From the NCBI RefSeq assembly GCF_004010055.1, contig NZ_RQVT01000050.1, positions 248,001 through 312,000 on the forward strand: DNA of 64,000 bases, given 5' to 3'. A program made the position numbers and the translations under genes. Shown piece by piece: positions 8,216 to 16,440 of this stretch. The DNA comes from Psychroflexus aestuariivivens. Its GTDB lineage: Bacteria > Bacteroidota > Bacteroidia > Flavobacteriales > Flavobacteriaceae. The notes under the pieces are model-generated. The model ran no database searches. It had not been told where the DNA came from and saw only the letters and a list, made by a program, of their open reading frames with translations. Position 1 is the stretch's first letter; every line of letters starts with the position of its first letter.

Positions 8216-9112
8216 TTGAGCCATCAACACGCACATCCAAAAAGTCAAAAGAATTTACTGATTTCTATTTTTCTGAATGTAGGAATTACGCTTGCACAAA
8301 TTATTGGAGGTTTAATGAGCGGAAGCTTAGCATTATTATCTGATGCTTTACATAATTTCACCGATGTAGTTTCTCTAGTTATCAGTTATGTTGCTTCTAA
8401 ATTCAGTAGAAAAAATGCCACTTCTGATCGAACTTTTGGCTATAAACGTGCTGAGATAATTGCAGCATTTGTCAATTCTGCGAGTCTTATTATTATTGCT
8501 TTAATCTTAATTAAGGAATCTGTCGAGCGTTTTTTAGATCCACAATCCATAGATTCTACTTTAGTGATTTGGTTATCCATTTTAGCCATTTTAGGCAATG
8601 GTTTTAGTGTTTTTCTTTTGATGAAAGACCGTAAAAACAATATGAATTTGTCTTCAGCCTATTTTCATTTACTGACCGACTTAATGGCTTCGGTTGCTGT
8701 TCTGATCGGTGGAATTTTGATGAAATATTATCAGATTTATTGGTTAGATAGTGTATTGACTTTTGCTATTGCCGTCTACCTCATTATTGTGGGTTACAAA
8801 TTGTTCAGAAACTCCTTTAAAGTGTTGATGCTTTTCACACCAAATGATATAGATATAAACAAAATTGTGGAAACCATAAATGCCATGGAATCTGTGAAAA
8901 ATATGCACCATGTTCATTTGTGGCAACTCAATGAAGAAGAAGTACATTTGGAAGCTGAAATTGACTTTATGAATGATATTTCGCTTTCAGAATTCGATGA
9001 TATTTTATTAGAAATTGAATCTATATTGAAAGATAAATTTGGTATCAATCACATTACTATTCAGCCAGAATATAATAAGTCAGATAATAAAAACATAATT
9101 GTTCAGGATTGA
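8216..9112 (+). CDS. Cation diffusion facilitator (zinc/cobalt efflux, ZitB/CzcD type)
   Basis: The 298-residue protein has six hydrophobic segments and a C-terminal cytoplasmic domain. The metal-site motifs of CDF transporters are present: HNFTD in TM2 (about residues 43-47) and HLLTD in TM5 (about 147-151). It would export Zn2+ or a related divalent cation in exchange for protons. The start is TTG at 8216, 7 bases after rpiB: it gives the His-rich N-terminus (SHQHAH) common in this family, whereas the first in-frame ATG would remove TM1. Its stop overlaps the next gene (TGATGA). Confidence 0.92.
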   Translation: MSHQHAHPKSQKNLLISIFLNVGITLAQIIGGLMSGSLALLSDALHNFTDVVSLVISYVASKFSRKNATSDRTFGYKRAEIIAAFVNSASLIIIALILIKESVERFLDPQSIDSTLVIWLSILAILGNGFSVFLLMKDRKNNMNLSSAYFHLLTDLMASVAVLIGGILMKYYQIYWLDSVLTFAIAVYLIIVGYKLFRNSFKVLMLFTPNDIDINKIVETINAMESVKNMHHVHLWQLNEEEVHLEAEIDFMNDISLSEFDDILLEIESILKDKFGINHITIQPEYNKSDNKNIIVQD

Positions 9113-9555
9113 TGACAACAAGAATAAGAAGTTTTCAGGAACTCTCTACAAGAGAAATTTATGACATTTTGCAACTGCGTTCAGAAGTTTTTGTAGTTGA
9201 ACAAGACTGCGTTTATCAAGATATTGATGGCCACGACGAAGCCGCTTTTCATCTAACTTTTTATGAAGGCAAAGTTTTGGCGGCTTATTCTAGAATTCTG
9301 CCAGCAAATGCATATTTCGATGAATTGAGTATCGGTCGAGTGATTGTAAAATCTAGTTTTCGTAGTCAAAAACTTGGTCATAAATTAATGAAAGAAAGCA
9401 TCGATTTTGCCCAAAAAAAATATCCTAATCAGGATATTGTGATTTCTGCCCAGCAATACTTAATTAAATTCTACGAATCACATGCTTTTAAAATTGAAGG
9501 TGAAGGTTATTTGGAAGATGATATTCCACACATTAAAATGAGATTGAAATACTAA
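9112..9555 (+). CDS. GNAT acetyltransferase, ElaA family
   Basis: The protein has the ElaA layout: LRSEVFVVEQDC near residue 25, YSRILP near 65, the acetyl-CoA loop region IGRVIVKSSFRSQKLGHKLM, and a C-terminal FYESHAFKIEGEGYLEDDIPH. Members are GCN5-related N-acetyltransferases whose substrates are mostly unknown. The ATG at 9112 overlaps the preceding stop (TGATGA), showing translational coupling; a TTG three bases earlier is less likely. It is the last gene of the rpiB cluster. Confidence 0.88.
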   Translation: MTTRIRSFQELSTREIYDILQLRSEVFVVEQDCVYQDIDGHDEAAFHLTFYEGKVLAAYSRILPANAYFDELSIGRVIVKSSFRSQKLGHKLMKESIDFAQKKYPNQDIVISAQQYLIKFYESHAFKIEGEGYLEDDIPHIKMRLKY

Positions 9556-9556
9556 T

Positions 9557-9937
9557 TTAAATTCTCAAATAAGTTTTCAGAGCTTCATAATTTTGGATTT
9601 CTTTCGGAATATTTACTACTCCTGTTCCCCACATTTTTCTATTGAAATTTGAAACATTTTTATCTTCTAAAACCAAAACGTTTTTCTTGTCTTTTACTAA
9701 AATATCCTCACGGTTTTTGAAAACATGATTTTGATTTCTGCTAGAGAAATGCACTTTTTCATCGAGGATACTCAATTCTATAGATTTTAAATCTCTTTTA
9801 ATTTTACCGAGCGAAACCAAGAACATAATTATTGATGTGAGAATCAGGATAATTAGCAAATCTAATTCGAATTCCCAAAAAATCAATGATACAAATCCAT
9901 AACCTATAAGTAATCCGAATACAAAGGCCAACCACAT
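9557..9937 (-). CDS. Small membrane protein of unknown function, possibly 5'-truncated
   Basis: The first ATG gives 126 residues: two hydrophobic segments (about 1-22 and 26-45) and a basic, beta-rich C-terminal domain of ~75 residues resembling a PH-like membrane protein. The frame stays open upstream to a stop at 10034-10036 without any ATG, and the extra residues (INIDDLENFSIPENKHKQIL) look protein-like. The natural start may therefore have been lost when the adjacent 120-bp repeat and toxin-antitoxin segment arrived, or a non-AUG start is used. The layout resembles the protein at 10954-11340. No function can be named. Confidence 0.55.
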   Translation of the reverse strand: MWLAFVFGLLIGYGFVSLIFWEFELDLLIILILTSIIMFLVSLGKIKRDLKSIELSILDEKVHFSSRNQNHVFKNREDILVKDKKNVLVLEDKNVSNFNRKMWGTGVVNIPKEIQNYEALKTYLRI

Positions 9938-10008
9938 TTTTTTCTTATGATTCTTTAAAATTTGCTTGTGTTTGTTTTCAGGAATACTGAAATTTTCTAA
10001 ATCATCAA

Positions 10009-10128
10009 TATTTATATTTTTGAGTATTTCACATCAACATTCAAGCTTTCTTTGATGAGTTCATAACTTTCTGAATCACATTTTACAAATACTCTGCGGC
10101 TTTTGCCATTTTTCAATTTGAATTTTAT
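10009..10128 (-). repeat. 120-bp direct repeat, copy 1
   Basis: It is 118/120 identical to 10951-11070 in the same orientation, the two differences both being C/T. Together the copies bracket 822 bp that hold the HigBA-like module. This copy is the duplicated 3' end of the gene at 10954-11340. Confidence 0.92.
10012..10128 (-). pseudogene. 3' fragment of a duplicated membrane-protein gene
   Basis: In frame it reads IKFKLKNGKSRRVFVKCDSE and continues to the same KYSKI end and stop as the gene at 10954-11340, with two amino-acid changes (I to V, K to E). There is no start and the upstream frame closes within 35 bases, so it is a remnant. Confidence 0.85.
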
Positions 10129-10239
10129 AGGGTTTATGAAATAACACCAAATTGAATACTAACAAGTCTTTAAGGCTTCGGTATTCAGAAGTACGTAAGA
10201 ATAAGCAATTACACTTAGCCATTAGTGAGGTGTCTTTTT

Positions 10240-10524
10240 TTACGCTGACATTGGTTTCACATTGATTTGTCCGCCAATGGCTTTTAATACCTTCATTATT
10301 GTTCCAAATTGTGGTGTTGCTCCGTCGGATAATGCTTTATAAAGGCTTGGTCTGCTCATCCCAGTTTTTTCCGCAATTTTAGTCATTCCGATTGATTTTG
10401 CTATATGTCCGATTGCAACTATTAAATCAGAACTGTCCCCATCTTCGAGAACTGTATTCAGATATTCAGCAATCATTTCTTCGCTGTCCAAATAGTCCGC
10501 AATGTCAAATTTTGTGGTTTCCAT
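10240..10524 (-). CDS. HigA-like addiction module antidote protein
   Basis: This 94-residue protein has the layout of the putative addiction module antidote family: an N-terminal toxin-contacting part (FDIADYLDSEEMIAEYLN) and a C-terminal Xre-type helix-turn-helix (MTKIAEKTGMSRPSLYKALS). It should bind and neutralise the RelE/HigB-type toxin encoded just upstream and repress the shared promoter. One base separates the restored toxin stop from its ATG, so translation is probably coupled. The toxin-first order is typical of HigBA. The toxin frame is interrupted here, so the antitoxin may be the only intact product. Confidence 0.88.
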   Translation of the reverse strand: METTKFDIADYLDSEEMIAEYLNTVLEDGDSSDLIVAIGHIAKSIGMTKIAEKTGMSRPSLYKALSDGATPQFGTIMKVLKAIGGQINVKPMSA

Positions 10525-10525
10525 T

Positions 10526-10827
10526 TCAATCTTTTTTTAATTTATTCCAAATTTTTTTCGCCTTTTCAACATCCTTTTGTTGAGTCGATTTATCTCCACC
10601 AATTAGAAGAATTACAATTTTTTTTCCTTTTCCTTAAAATAAACTCGATAGCCTTTAGCGTAATTAATTCTCATTTCGCTAATTCCGTCTCCTACAGGCT
10701 TACAATCTCCTAAATATTCATCCGCTTCAAGTTTTTGGATTCGAAAAAGTATTTTAGATTTTGCCCGAATGTCTTTCAGCTTTCTAATCCACTTGTCAAA
10801 TTCAGATGTTTTTTCCGTAATTATCAT
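10526..10827 (-). pseudogene. HigB/RelE-type toxin, frameshifted in an A-run
   Basis: The intact first frame gives 71 residues (SEFDKWIRKLKDIRAKSKIL, then CKPVGDGISEMRI, then GYRVYFKEKEKKL) and stops early. In another frame the sequence continues as IVILLIGGDKSTQQKDVEKA and on to KLKKD, then stop, exactly the missing C-terminal half of this toxin family. The break lies in a run of eight A on the coding strand (plus 10618-10625); one more A restores a ~100-residue toxin, the normal family length. Toxins of this family are mRNA interferases acting at the ribosome. Causes could be a real inactivating mutation, a homopolymer read error, or polymerase slippage yielding some full-length product. 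Confidence 0.85.
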
Positions 10828-10834
10828 TTAAAAA

Positions 10835-10852
10835 TGTATCCATAAAGATACA
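10835..10852 (-). promoter_or_regulatory. Probable HigBA operator dyad
   Basis: TGTATC-CATAAA-GATACA is a perfect 6-bp inverted repeat just upstream of the toxin ATG (10827). A -7-like TATCTTTA on the minus strand lies within it. Autoregulation by antitoxin or toxin-antitoxin complex is the usual arrangement. Confidence 0.6.
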
Positions 10853-10950
10853 AATATAATTAATATTTTGATTCTTAAAGGATTTTTTTACTTATTCTAA
10901 AAGTAGACTTAAATTCTGAAAAAAAACAAATTATAATATTGATTATCAAT

Positions 10951-11070
10951 TATTTATATTTTTGAGTATTTCACATCAACATTCAAGCTTTCTTTGATGA
11001 GTTCATAACTTTTTGAATCACATTTTATAAATACTCTGCGGCTTTTGCCATTTTTCAATTTGAATTTTAT
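10951..11070 (-). repeat. 120-bp direct repeat, copy 2
   Basis: This is the parental copy: it forms the intact 3' end and stop of the membrane-protein gene at 10954-11340. See copy 1 at 10009-10128. Confidence 0.92.
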
Positions 11071-11340
11071 TCTTTGATTCCAAGTTTTATTGATATGTAC
11101 AGATTCGATGTCTTCAAACTTTATAGTCTTTCTATAACTTGAAGTTAAAGAATAGTAAATTGAATATGCCAAATAAACAGTACTCCAAAATATTTTCAAA
11201 TAATCATCAAAACCACTTTTAATAACAGAAACTAATGTAGCAGTTCCTAATATAAAAACGATAATAAACAATAATTTTTTAGTCCATGTTTTGTCTGTAA
11301 ATTCTATATAATCGTCATGTATTATGATATTTGTATTCAT
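10954..11340 (-). CDS. Membrane protein of unknown function with PH-like C-terminal domain
   Basis: The 128-residue protein starts with a short soluble stretch (NIIIHDDYIEFTDKTW), has two hydrophobic segments (about 23-43 and 50-68), and ends in a basic beta-rich domain (TIKFEDIESVHINKTW onwards). This build is common among small uncharacterised Bacteroidota proteins. Its last 38 codons are duplicated beyond the toxin-antitoxin segment. It could be in a unit with the gene at 9557-9937 that was later split by the insertion. No function is assigned. Confidence 0.65.
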   Translation of the reverse strand: MNTNIIIHDDYIEFTDKTWTKKLLFIIVFILGTATLVSVIKSGFDDYLKIFWSTVYLAYSIYYSLTSSYRKTIKFEDIESVHINKTWNQRIKFKLKNGKSRRVFIKCDSKSYELIKESLNVDVKYSKI

Positions 11341-11424
11341 TTTTTATTTTCGTTTATCAAAGCATTTAAGCTAAGTTATTTAAATAATTTTATATTTATA
11401 AATCAAACGCAATAAATTTTAATT

Positions 11425-11874
11425 TTAACTGCTGAATTGTCTCAAATGATGGTCAAAATGTTTCCATTGCAAGATTGCCCATTCTTCAGGAGTTAAGTTA
11501 CCAAAAAAAGAATGTGGATGTGTTGTACATTCTTTAGGACCTTTTTTATAAAATTGTTTTACAAGTTCTATTGTTTTCAATTTTTCTTTTTCAAAATCTT
11601 TAAAATCTGTAAAAGTATACTCTTTTACGGTTGGTAAATTTTTAGCCATTGGCTTTTCATCAAAAAACTTCTTTTTCATATATTTTCCAATAATTCTACC
11701 AATAAAAATTCGTTTAGGGAAATTCAATCCCAAAGCAGTTTCCAGAGCTGTGTTCAAATGTGCTAACATTTGCGCTATATTCATTTTTCCCCATTTTCTA
11801 TCAGCATCTGGTTTCAGATCATTTAATCGATTCAAAATTCCTTCAAAATCTTTTTGATTGTATAAACTTTTCAT
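11425..11874 (-). CDS. DUF1569 (DinB-superfamily-like) protein
   Basis: The 149-residue protein has the DUF1569 pattern: MNIAQMLAHLNTALE near residue 50, a HPFFG-like segment (THPHSFFGNLTPEEWAIL) and the C-terminal WKHFDHHLRQF. These histidines are placed as in the metal-binding four-helix DinB fold. DinB-like enzymes include thiol-dependent transferases, but members of this subgroup have no established substrate. It stands alone between the accessory patch and the protease gene. Confidence 0.8.
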   Translation of the reverse strand: MKSLYNQKDFEGILNRLNDLKPDADRKWGKMNIAQMLAHLNTALETALGLNFPKRIFIGRIIGKYMKKKFFDEKPMAKNLPTVKEYTFTDFKDFEKEKLKTIELVKQFYKKGPKECTTHPHSFFGNLTPEEWAILQWKHFDHHLRQFSS

Positions 11875-11928
11875 ATTTTGAAATTATTAGCCTGAAATTG
11901 AAATTTTTTCAACTGATTTGAAACTGAA

Positions 11929-13554
11929 CTAAATTTTCAAAATACTGTTATATTGATCTTTATCTGTCAGAATTTTTATTGCGGTCTGAATATTTTGACC
12001 CTTTTCAGTATAATATTGATATACCCGATCGTCATATCCATATCGTCGAATTATGGCTTCAGTAAGCATTTTTTGAATAGTTTCAGTCTCGTTTTCAATG
12101 GCTTTTTCCTTTTCTTTTTGAAGTTCTTTTTCTAGATCTGCTACGGATTTAGAAATATTTTGCCAAGTGTTGTTTTCAGTTTTAGCTTTGTTTTTTAAAA
12201 CATCTAAAGCCTTGTCAGTTTCAGTTTCATAAATGAAATTCTCTTTTTTCAAAAACTTTTGAAAGTCTTTTATCAAGTTACTTTCGAAAGTGAAATCATC
12301 GATTTTAAGATCTTTATTTTCGTAGTAAAACTTATTAGCAAAATCAAAAATCATATCTTTTTGTTGAAGCGCTTTCACTACATCACTTTCTTTTTCAACT
12401 TCAATTTCAATATCTGGTTTTACACCGCCACCATCGTAAACACTTCTGCCACTTCTTGTTTTGAATTCTGTGTATTCACTTTCGTCTTTTCTAACCGATT
12501 CTCCATCTTTGTAATCTAGCGCTTGTATACATCTGCCACTTGGCGTATAATATCTAGAAATAGTAATTTTAGCTTGCGTGCCGTAGTTCAATTTTTTTGG
12601 GCGTTGTACCAGACCTTTTCCGAAACTTCGGCTGCCAATCACCACGCCACGGTCTAAATCCTGAATACTACCAGATACAATTTCACTTGCAGAAGCACTT
12701 TTTTCGTTGATCAATACTGCCACAGGAATTTCAGTATCTATAGCCTTATTTCGAGTTGGATAGGTTTTATTGTATTTTTCAATAACAGACTTTGTGTACG
12801 TAATTGTTGTTCCTTTTTCAATGAAAATATTACTTACATTCACGGCTTCTGAAAGCAAACCACCAGGATTATTTCTTAAATCTAAAATCACACGTTCAGC
12901 TCCCTTTTCTTTCAATTCTTGAAAAGCATCGATAACTTCTGCTGAAGCGCTTCTAGTAAATTGTGACAATACGATATAAGCAGTTTTGTTTTCTAAAAGT
13001 TCATAATATGGTACTGCTTTTATCTTCACAACGCCTCTTTTCAGAGTAGTTTGTTGTTTATTGCCATTTCTAAAAAATTCCAATTGAACTTCGGAATTTG
13101 GTGCACCTTTTAGTAATTCTCCGGCGTCTTCATTATAATTTTCAACTGAAATATTACCGATTTTAGTGATTTTATCTCCGATTTTCAATCCAGCTTTGTC
13201 AGCAGGCGAATCTTTTATAATATTTATAATTAAAATATCTTCTGCCTCAGTTTGAATATCAGCTCCAATACCTGTATAATTCCCAGAATTCTGAATTCTA
13301 GCATTCTGGATTTCCTGCTCATTCCAGTAAACCGTGTACGGATCTAAATCTTTCAACATGGCTTCAATCGCAGTGTCCATCAATTCTGAAGGACTGACTT
13401 CGTCCACATAATTCATATTGACTTCTTTGTACAAATTGGTGAAAATTTCAATTTGTTTTGCAATTTCAAAAAAGTCGTTTTTATAAGTTGTAAACCCAAA
13501 AGTTATACTGGCAACAACTATTGTCAATAAGGCTATTTTTAATTTCTGAATCAT
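11929..13554 (-). CDS. S41 family C-terminal processing peptidase (CtpA type)
   Basis: This 541-residue protein has an N-terminal signal/anchor helix (MIQKLKIALLTIVVASITFG), a PDZ domain (NYTGIGADI through DKAGLKIGDKI), and the tail-specific protease core with the catalytic serine in EKSASASEI and the lysine in FGKGLVQ. A C-terminal helical region follows. It acts in the periplasm, trimming or degrading proteins from their C-termini. It begins one base after the rnpA stop, so the two are one leftward unit; the link is probably only transcriptional. Confidence 0.93.
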   Translation of the reverse strand: MIQKLKIALLTIVVASITFGFTTYKNDFFEIAKQIEIFTNLYKEVNMNYVDEVSPSELMDTAIEAMLKDLDPYTVYWNEQEIQNARIQNSGNYTGIGADIQTEAEDILIINIIKDSPADKAGLKIGDKITKIGNISVENYNEDAGELLKGAPNSEVQLEFFRNGNKQQTTLKRGVVKIKAVPYYELLENKTAYIVLSQFTRSASAEVIDAFQELKEKGAERVILDLRNNPGGLLSEAVNVSNIFIEKGTTITYTKSVIEKYNKTYPTRNKAIDTEIPVAVLINEKSASASEIVSGSIQDLDRGVVIGSRSFGKGLVQRPKKLNYGTQAKITISRYYTPSGRCIQALDYKDGESVRKDESEYTEFKTRSGRSVYDGGGVKPDIEIEVEKESDVVKALQQKDMIFDFANKFYYENKDLKIDDFTFESNLIKDFQKFLKKENFIYETETDKALDVLKNKAKTENNTWQNISKSVADLEKELQKEKEKAIENETETIQKMLTEAIIRRYGYDDRVYQYYTEKGQNIQTAIKILTDKDQYNSILKI

Positions 13555-13555
13555 T

Positions 13556-13915
13556 TTATTCTATATTTTGAAGCAAATGTGCTACTTGTTCGTGAATTGT
13601 TTCTGAAGGCAAATGTTTTCGACCAATAAATATAATCATTATTGCAAACCTTGAATCTGTTCTGTTATAAATTTTATGTTTGTTCAGTCTGTAGGCTTCT
13701 CTAAGTTGCCTTTTGATTCTTATGCGATCCACAGCAGATTTAAAATTTCTCTTTGAAACACTTACTCCAACTGAATTCAGTTCTGTTTCTATTTTTTGAA
13801 AACGAATTAGAATTGGATACTTTTTCAAACTTTGTCCACTTTCAAAAAGACTTTGAATTAATTTTCTGGATTTCAGTTTTTCTGAAGAATTGAACGTTAA
13901 ATTTTGACTAGACAT
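13556..13915 (-). CDS. rnpA: Ribonuclease P protein component
   Basis: This 119-residue basic protein has the RnpA signature: KLKSRKLIQSLFESG near the start and the RNR-like helix region VSKRNFKSAVDRIRIKRQLR. It joins the RNase P RNA to mature tRNA 5' ends. In many bacteria rnpA lies beside rpmH and dnaA; here it precedes the S41 protease and neither partner is present, though it is still within 7 kb of the putative origin. Confidence 0.95.
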   Translation of the reverse strand: MSSQNLTFNSSEKLKSRKLIQSLFESGQSLKKYPILIRFQKIETELNSVGVSVSKRNFKSAVDRIRIKRQLREAYRLNKHKIYNRTDSRFAIMIIFIGRKHLPSETIHEQVAHLLQNIE

Positions 13916-13988
13916 GATTTGCTTTAAAACAACAAAGTAATATCCGAATATCGAATATTACTTTGTAAGTGAAATATGTATGCGAATA

Positions 13989-15170
13989 TTATTTTAGAGC
14001 TTCTATTCCCGGCAAGCTTTTTCCTTCTAACATTTCTAGCATGGCACCACCACCAGTAGATACATAACTTACTTTTTTATCAAAACCGAATTGTTTTGCT
14101 GCTGAAACGCTGTCTCCACCTCCTACTAACGAAAATGCTCCCTTTTCCGTAGCTTCTGCAATAGCTTCTGCTAATGCAATTGTACCTTTAGAAAATGTTT
14201 CCATCTCGAAAACACCTAAAGGACCATTCCAAAGAATTATTTTAGATTTTTTGATGACTTCTGCAAAATTTTCTCTTGATTTTGGACCAGCATCTAGACC
14301 CATCCAACCATCAGAAATTGCCGTGATGTCTTCAACTTTAGTTTCGGCATCATTATCGAATTTTTGTGTTGAAATTGTATCTACAGGTAAATGAACTTGA
14401 ACGTTTTGTGTTTTTGCTTTTTCTAAAATTTCCAGAGCCAAATCTTGCTTATCATCTTCAACTAAAGATTCTCCGATCTTTCCGCCTTTGGCTTTTATAA
14501 AAGTGAATGCCATACCGCCCCCAATAATCAAATGATCAATTTTTGGTAAGATATTTTCAATTACGGTGATTTTTGAAGAAACCTTCGCACCACCAATAAC
14601 CGCAGTAACTGGTTTTTCTTCGGAATGAAGTACTTTATCCAAACTTTCTATTTCCTTTTGAAGTAACAAACCAACTGCTTTATCTTCAAAATATTTGGCA
14701 ACTATTGTTGTAGAAGCGTGAGCTCTGTGTGCTGTTCCAAATGCATCATTGATGTAAATGTCACCCAATTTAGAGAGTTTTTCAGCAAATTCTTCATCAC
14801 CTTTTTTCTCTTCATCATGAAATCTCAGATTTTCTAACAATAAAACTTCACCAGGTTTTAGATTTTTTACCGCTTCTTCTGCAACTTTACCAATACAATC
14901 TTCTGCAAATTTTACTTTTACGCCGATTACATCAGAGACATCAGCAACAATATGACGCAACGAATATTTATCTTCTTTACCTTCAGGGCGACCCAAATGC
15001 GACATTAGTACTACGCTTCCACCTTCTTCAAGTACTTCTATGATTGTTGGTTTAGCGCCAATAATTCTACTTCGGTCTCCAACTTTTAACTCTTTATCTA
15101 GTGGCACATTGAAATCAACTCTGATCAGTGTTTTTTTGTTTTTAAAATTAAAATCTTTGATTGTTTTCAT
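13989..15170 (-). CDS. pgk: Phosphoglycerate kinase
   Basis: Residues DFNFKNKKTLIRVDFNVPLD at the start, GRPEGK, the hinge and the C-terminal nucleotide loop GGGDSVSAAKQFG identify Pgk, the glycolytic enzyme moving phosphate between 1,3-bisphosphoglycerate and ADP. The start at 15170 (MKTIKDFNF, 393 residues) fits the family length. An ATG 30 bases upstream is rejected because the -7 box TAAATTTG (minus, 15205-15198) overlaps it, so transcription should begin downstream of it. It is divergent from holB. Confidence 0.96.
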   Translation of the reverse strand: MKTIKDFNFKNKKTLIRVDFNVPLDKELKVGDRSRIIGAKPTIIEVLEEGGSVVLMSHLGRPEGKEDKYSLRHIVADVSDVIGVKVKFAEDCIGKVAEEAVKNLKPGEVLLLENLRFHDEEKKGDEEFAEKLSKLGDIYINDAFGTAHRAHASTTIVAKYFEDKAVGLLLQKEIESLDKVLHSEEKPVTAVIGGAKVSSKITVIENILPKIDHLIIGGGMAFTFIKAKGGKIGESLVEDDKQDLALEILEKAKTQNVQVHLPVDTISTQKFDNDAETKVEDITAISDGWMGLDAGPKSRENFAEVIKKSKIILWNGPLGVFEMETFSKGTIALAEAIAEATEKGAFSLVGGGDSVSAAKQFGFDKKVSYVSTGGGAMLEMLEGKSLPGIEALK

Positions 15171-15197
15171 ATCAATTGAATTTTGTTTTTTCGTTTT

Positions 15198-15205
15198 CAA
15201 ATTTA
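15198..15205 (-). promoter_or_regulatory. -7 box of the pgk promoter
   Basis: TAAATTTG on the minus strand matches TAnnTTTG, 27 bases before the chosen pgk ATG. It decides between the two possible pgk starts. Confidence 0.5.
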
Positions 15206-15250
15206 GTCAAATAATTTTCAAATCATGCTAAGCTTTGTTATTTTAGCCAG

Positions 15251-16390
15251 ATGCATTTCGATGATATTCTAGGATTAAAACATATCAAAAACCATTTGAT
15301 TTCCAGTATAGAAAACAGACGTGTAGCTCATGCTCAATTGTTTGTAGGTCAATCTGGTTCTGGTACTTTGCCGATGGCTATTGCCTTTGCAAGAGCTTTA
15401 ATTTCTGATTCTTTGCCAGAAACCAAGCAAAAATATCTTCACCATAGTTTTGACCAGTTAACGCATCCTGATTTGCATTTTGTATATCCTATAAATAAAA
15501 CTCCAGATTCGCCTAAAAAACCTGTTTCTAAAGATTTTGTAAAAGATTTCCGCAAGTTTGTGGTTCAGAATACTTACCAAAGTTTATATGATTGGTATCA
15601 ATTTATCGGAATTGAAAAAAAGCAAGGCAATATCAACGTCGATGAAGCTACCGATATTGTAAAATCCTTGTCTTTAAAGTCTTATGAAGGTGGCGCTAAA
15701 GTCATGATTATTTGGTGTGCTGATAAGATGAATACTGCTTCTTCAAATAAATTACTTAAACTTATTGAGGAGCCACCAACCAATACTTTTTTTATTCTGA
15801 TTACAGAACATCCTTCCGATATTCTGCAGACTATAAAATCGCGTTGTCAGATTTTGGACTTTCCTCCACTTGGTGAAGCTGATATCATTGAAGGTCTTTT
15901 GGATAAATTTGATATTTCTGAAGCTGAAGCCACAAAATTTGCTCAACAATCTGATGCCAGTTTTACCAAAGCACTTCATATTGCTGAACACAATTCGGAT
16001 GATGAACATTTTGAAAAGTGGTTCATAACTTGGGTCAGATCAGCTTTTCGTGCTAAGGGTAATAAACATGTTGTGTTAGAATTATTGAATTGGTCGGACA
16101 CTTTGTCAAATGAAACTAGAGAAACCCAGAAGCGATTTTTACACTATTGTATAAATTTTTTTAGACAGGCTTTGTTGAAAAATTATAAAGCTAATTCTCT
16201 TGTGTTTCTTGAAACCTACGATTCAGGTTTCAAATTTGATGCTTTTAGTCAATTCATACATGGCGCCAATATCAGTAAGATATTTTCTGCTTTAGAAACC
16301 GCCATTTTTCATATTGAAAGAAACGGGAACGCTAAGATAATTTTTTCAGATTTGTCCTTTGAATTGACCAGACTTTTGCACAAAAAATAA
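15251..16390 (+). CDS. holB: DNA polymerase III subunit delta'
   Basis: The 379-residue protein begins FDDILGLKHIKNHLISSI and carries AAA+ clamp-loader features: sensor-like KLIEEPPTNTFFIL and an SRCQ arginine-finger motif (IKSRCQIL). The P-loop equivalent GQSGSGTLPMA lacks the usual lysine, as expected of delta', which does not hydrolyse ATP. The zinc-binding cysteines of the E. coli protein are absent. It helps load the sliding clamp during replication. It stands alone, divergent from pgk and convergent with the OmpH-like gene, with no clear terminator in between. Confidence 0.9.
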   Translation: MHFDDILGLKHIKNHLISSIENRRVAHAQLFVGQSGSGTLPMAIAFARALISDSLPETKQKYLHHSFDQLTHPDLHFVYPINKTPDSPKKPVSKDFVKDFRKFVVQNTYQSLYDWYQFIGIEKKQGNINVDEATDIVKSLSLKSYEGGAKVMIIWCADKMNTASSNKLLKLIEEPPTNTFFILITEHPSDILQTIKSRCQILDFPPLGEADIIEGLLDKFDISEAEATKFAQQSDASFTKALHIAEHNSDDEHFEKWFITWVRSAFRAKGNKHVVLELLNWSDTLSNETRETQKRFLHYCINFFRQALLKNYKANSLVFLETYDSGFKFDAFSQFIHGANISKIFSALETAIFHIERNGNAKIIFSDLSFELTRLLHKK

Positions 16391-16440
16391 GCCGACTCAT
16401 TAGAATCGACTCAATTTTATTAGAATATATTTTAATTTGA

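Noticed and set aside
10143-10233. Hairpin as a classical integron attC site
   Set aside because: The outer ends do not carry the RYYYAAC and GTTRRRY core boxes on either strand, and no integrase gene is in the window.
16391-16425. Terminator after holB
   Set aside because: The repeated CGACTC units are direct, not inverted, so no stem forms.
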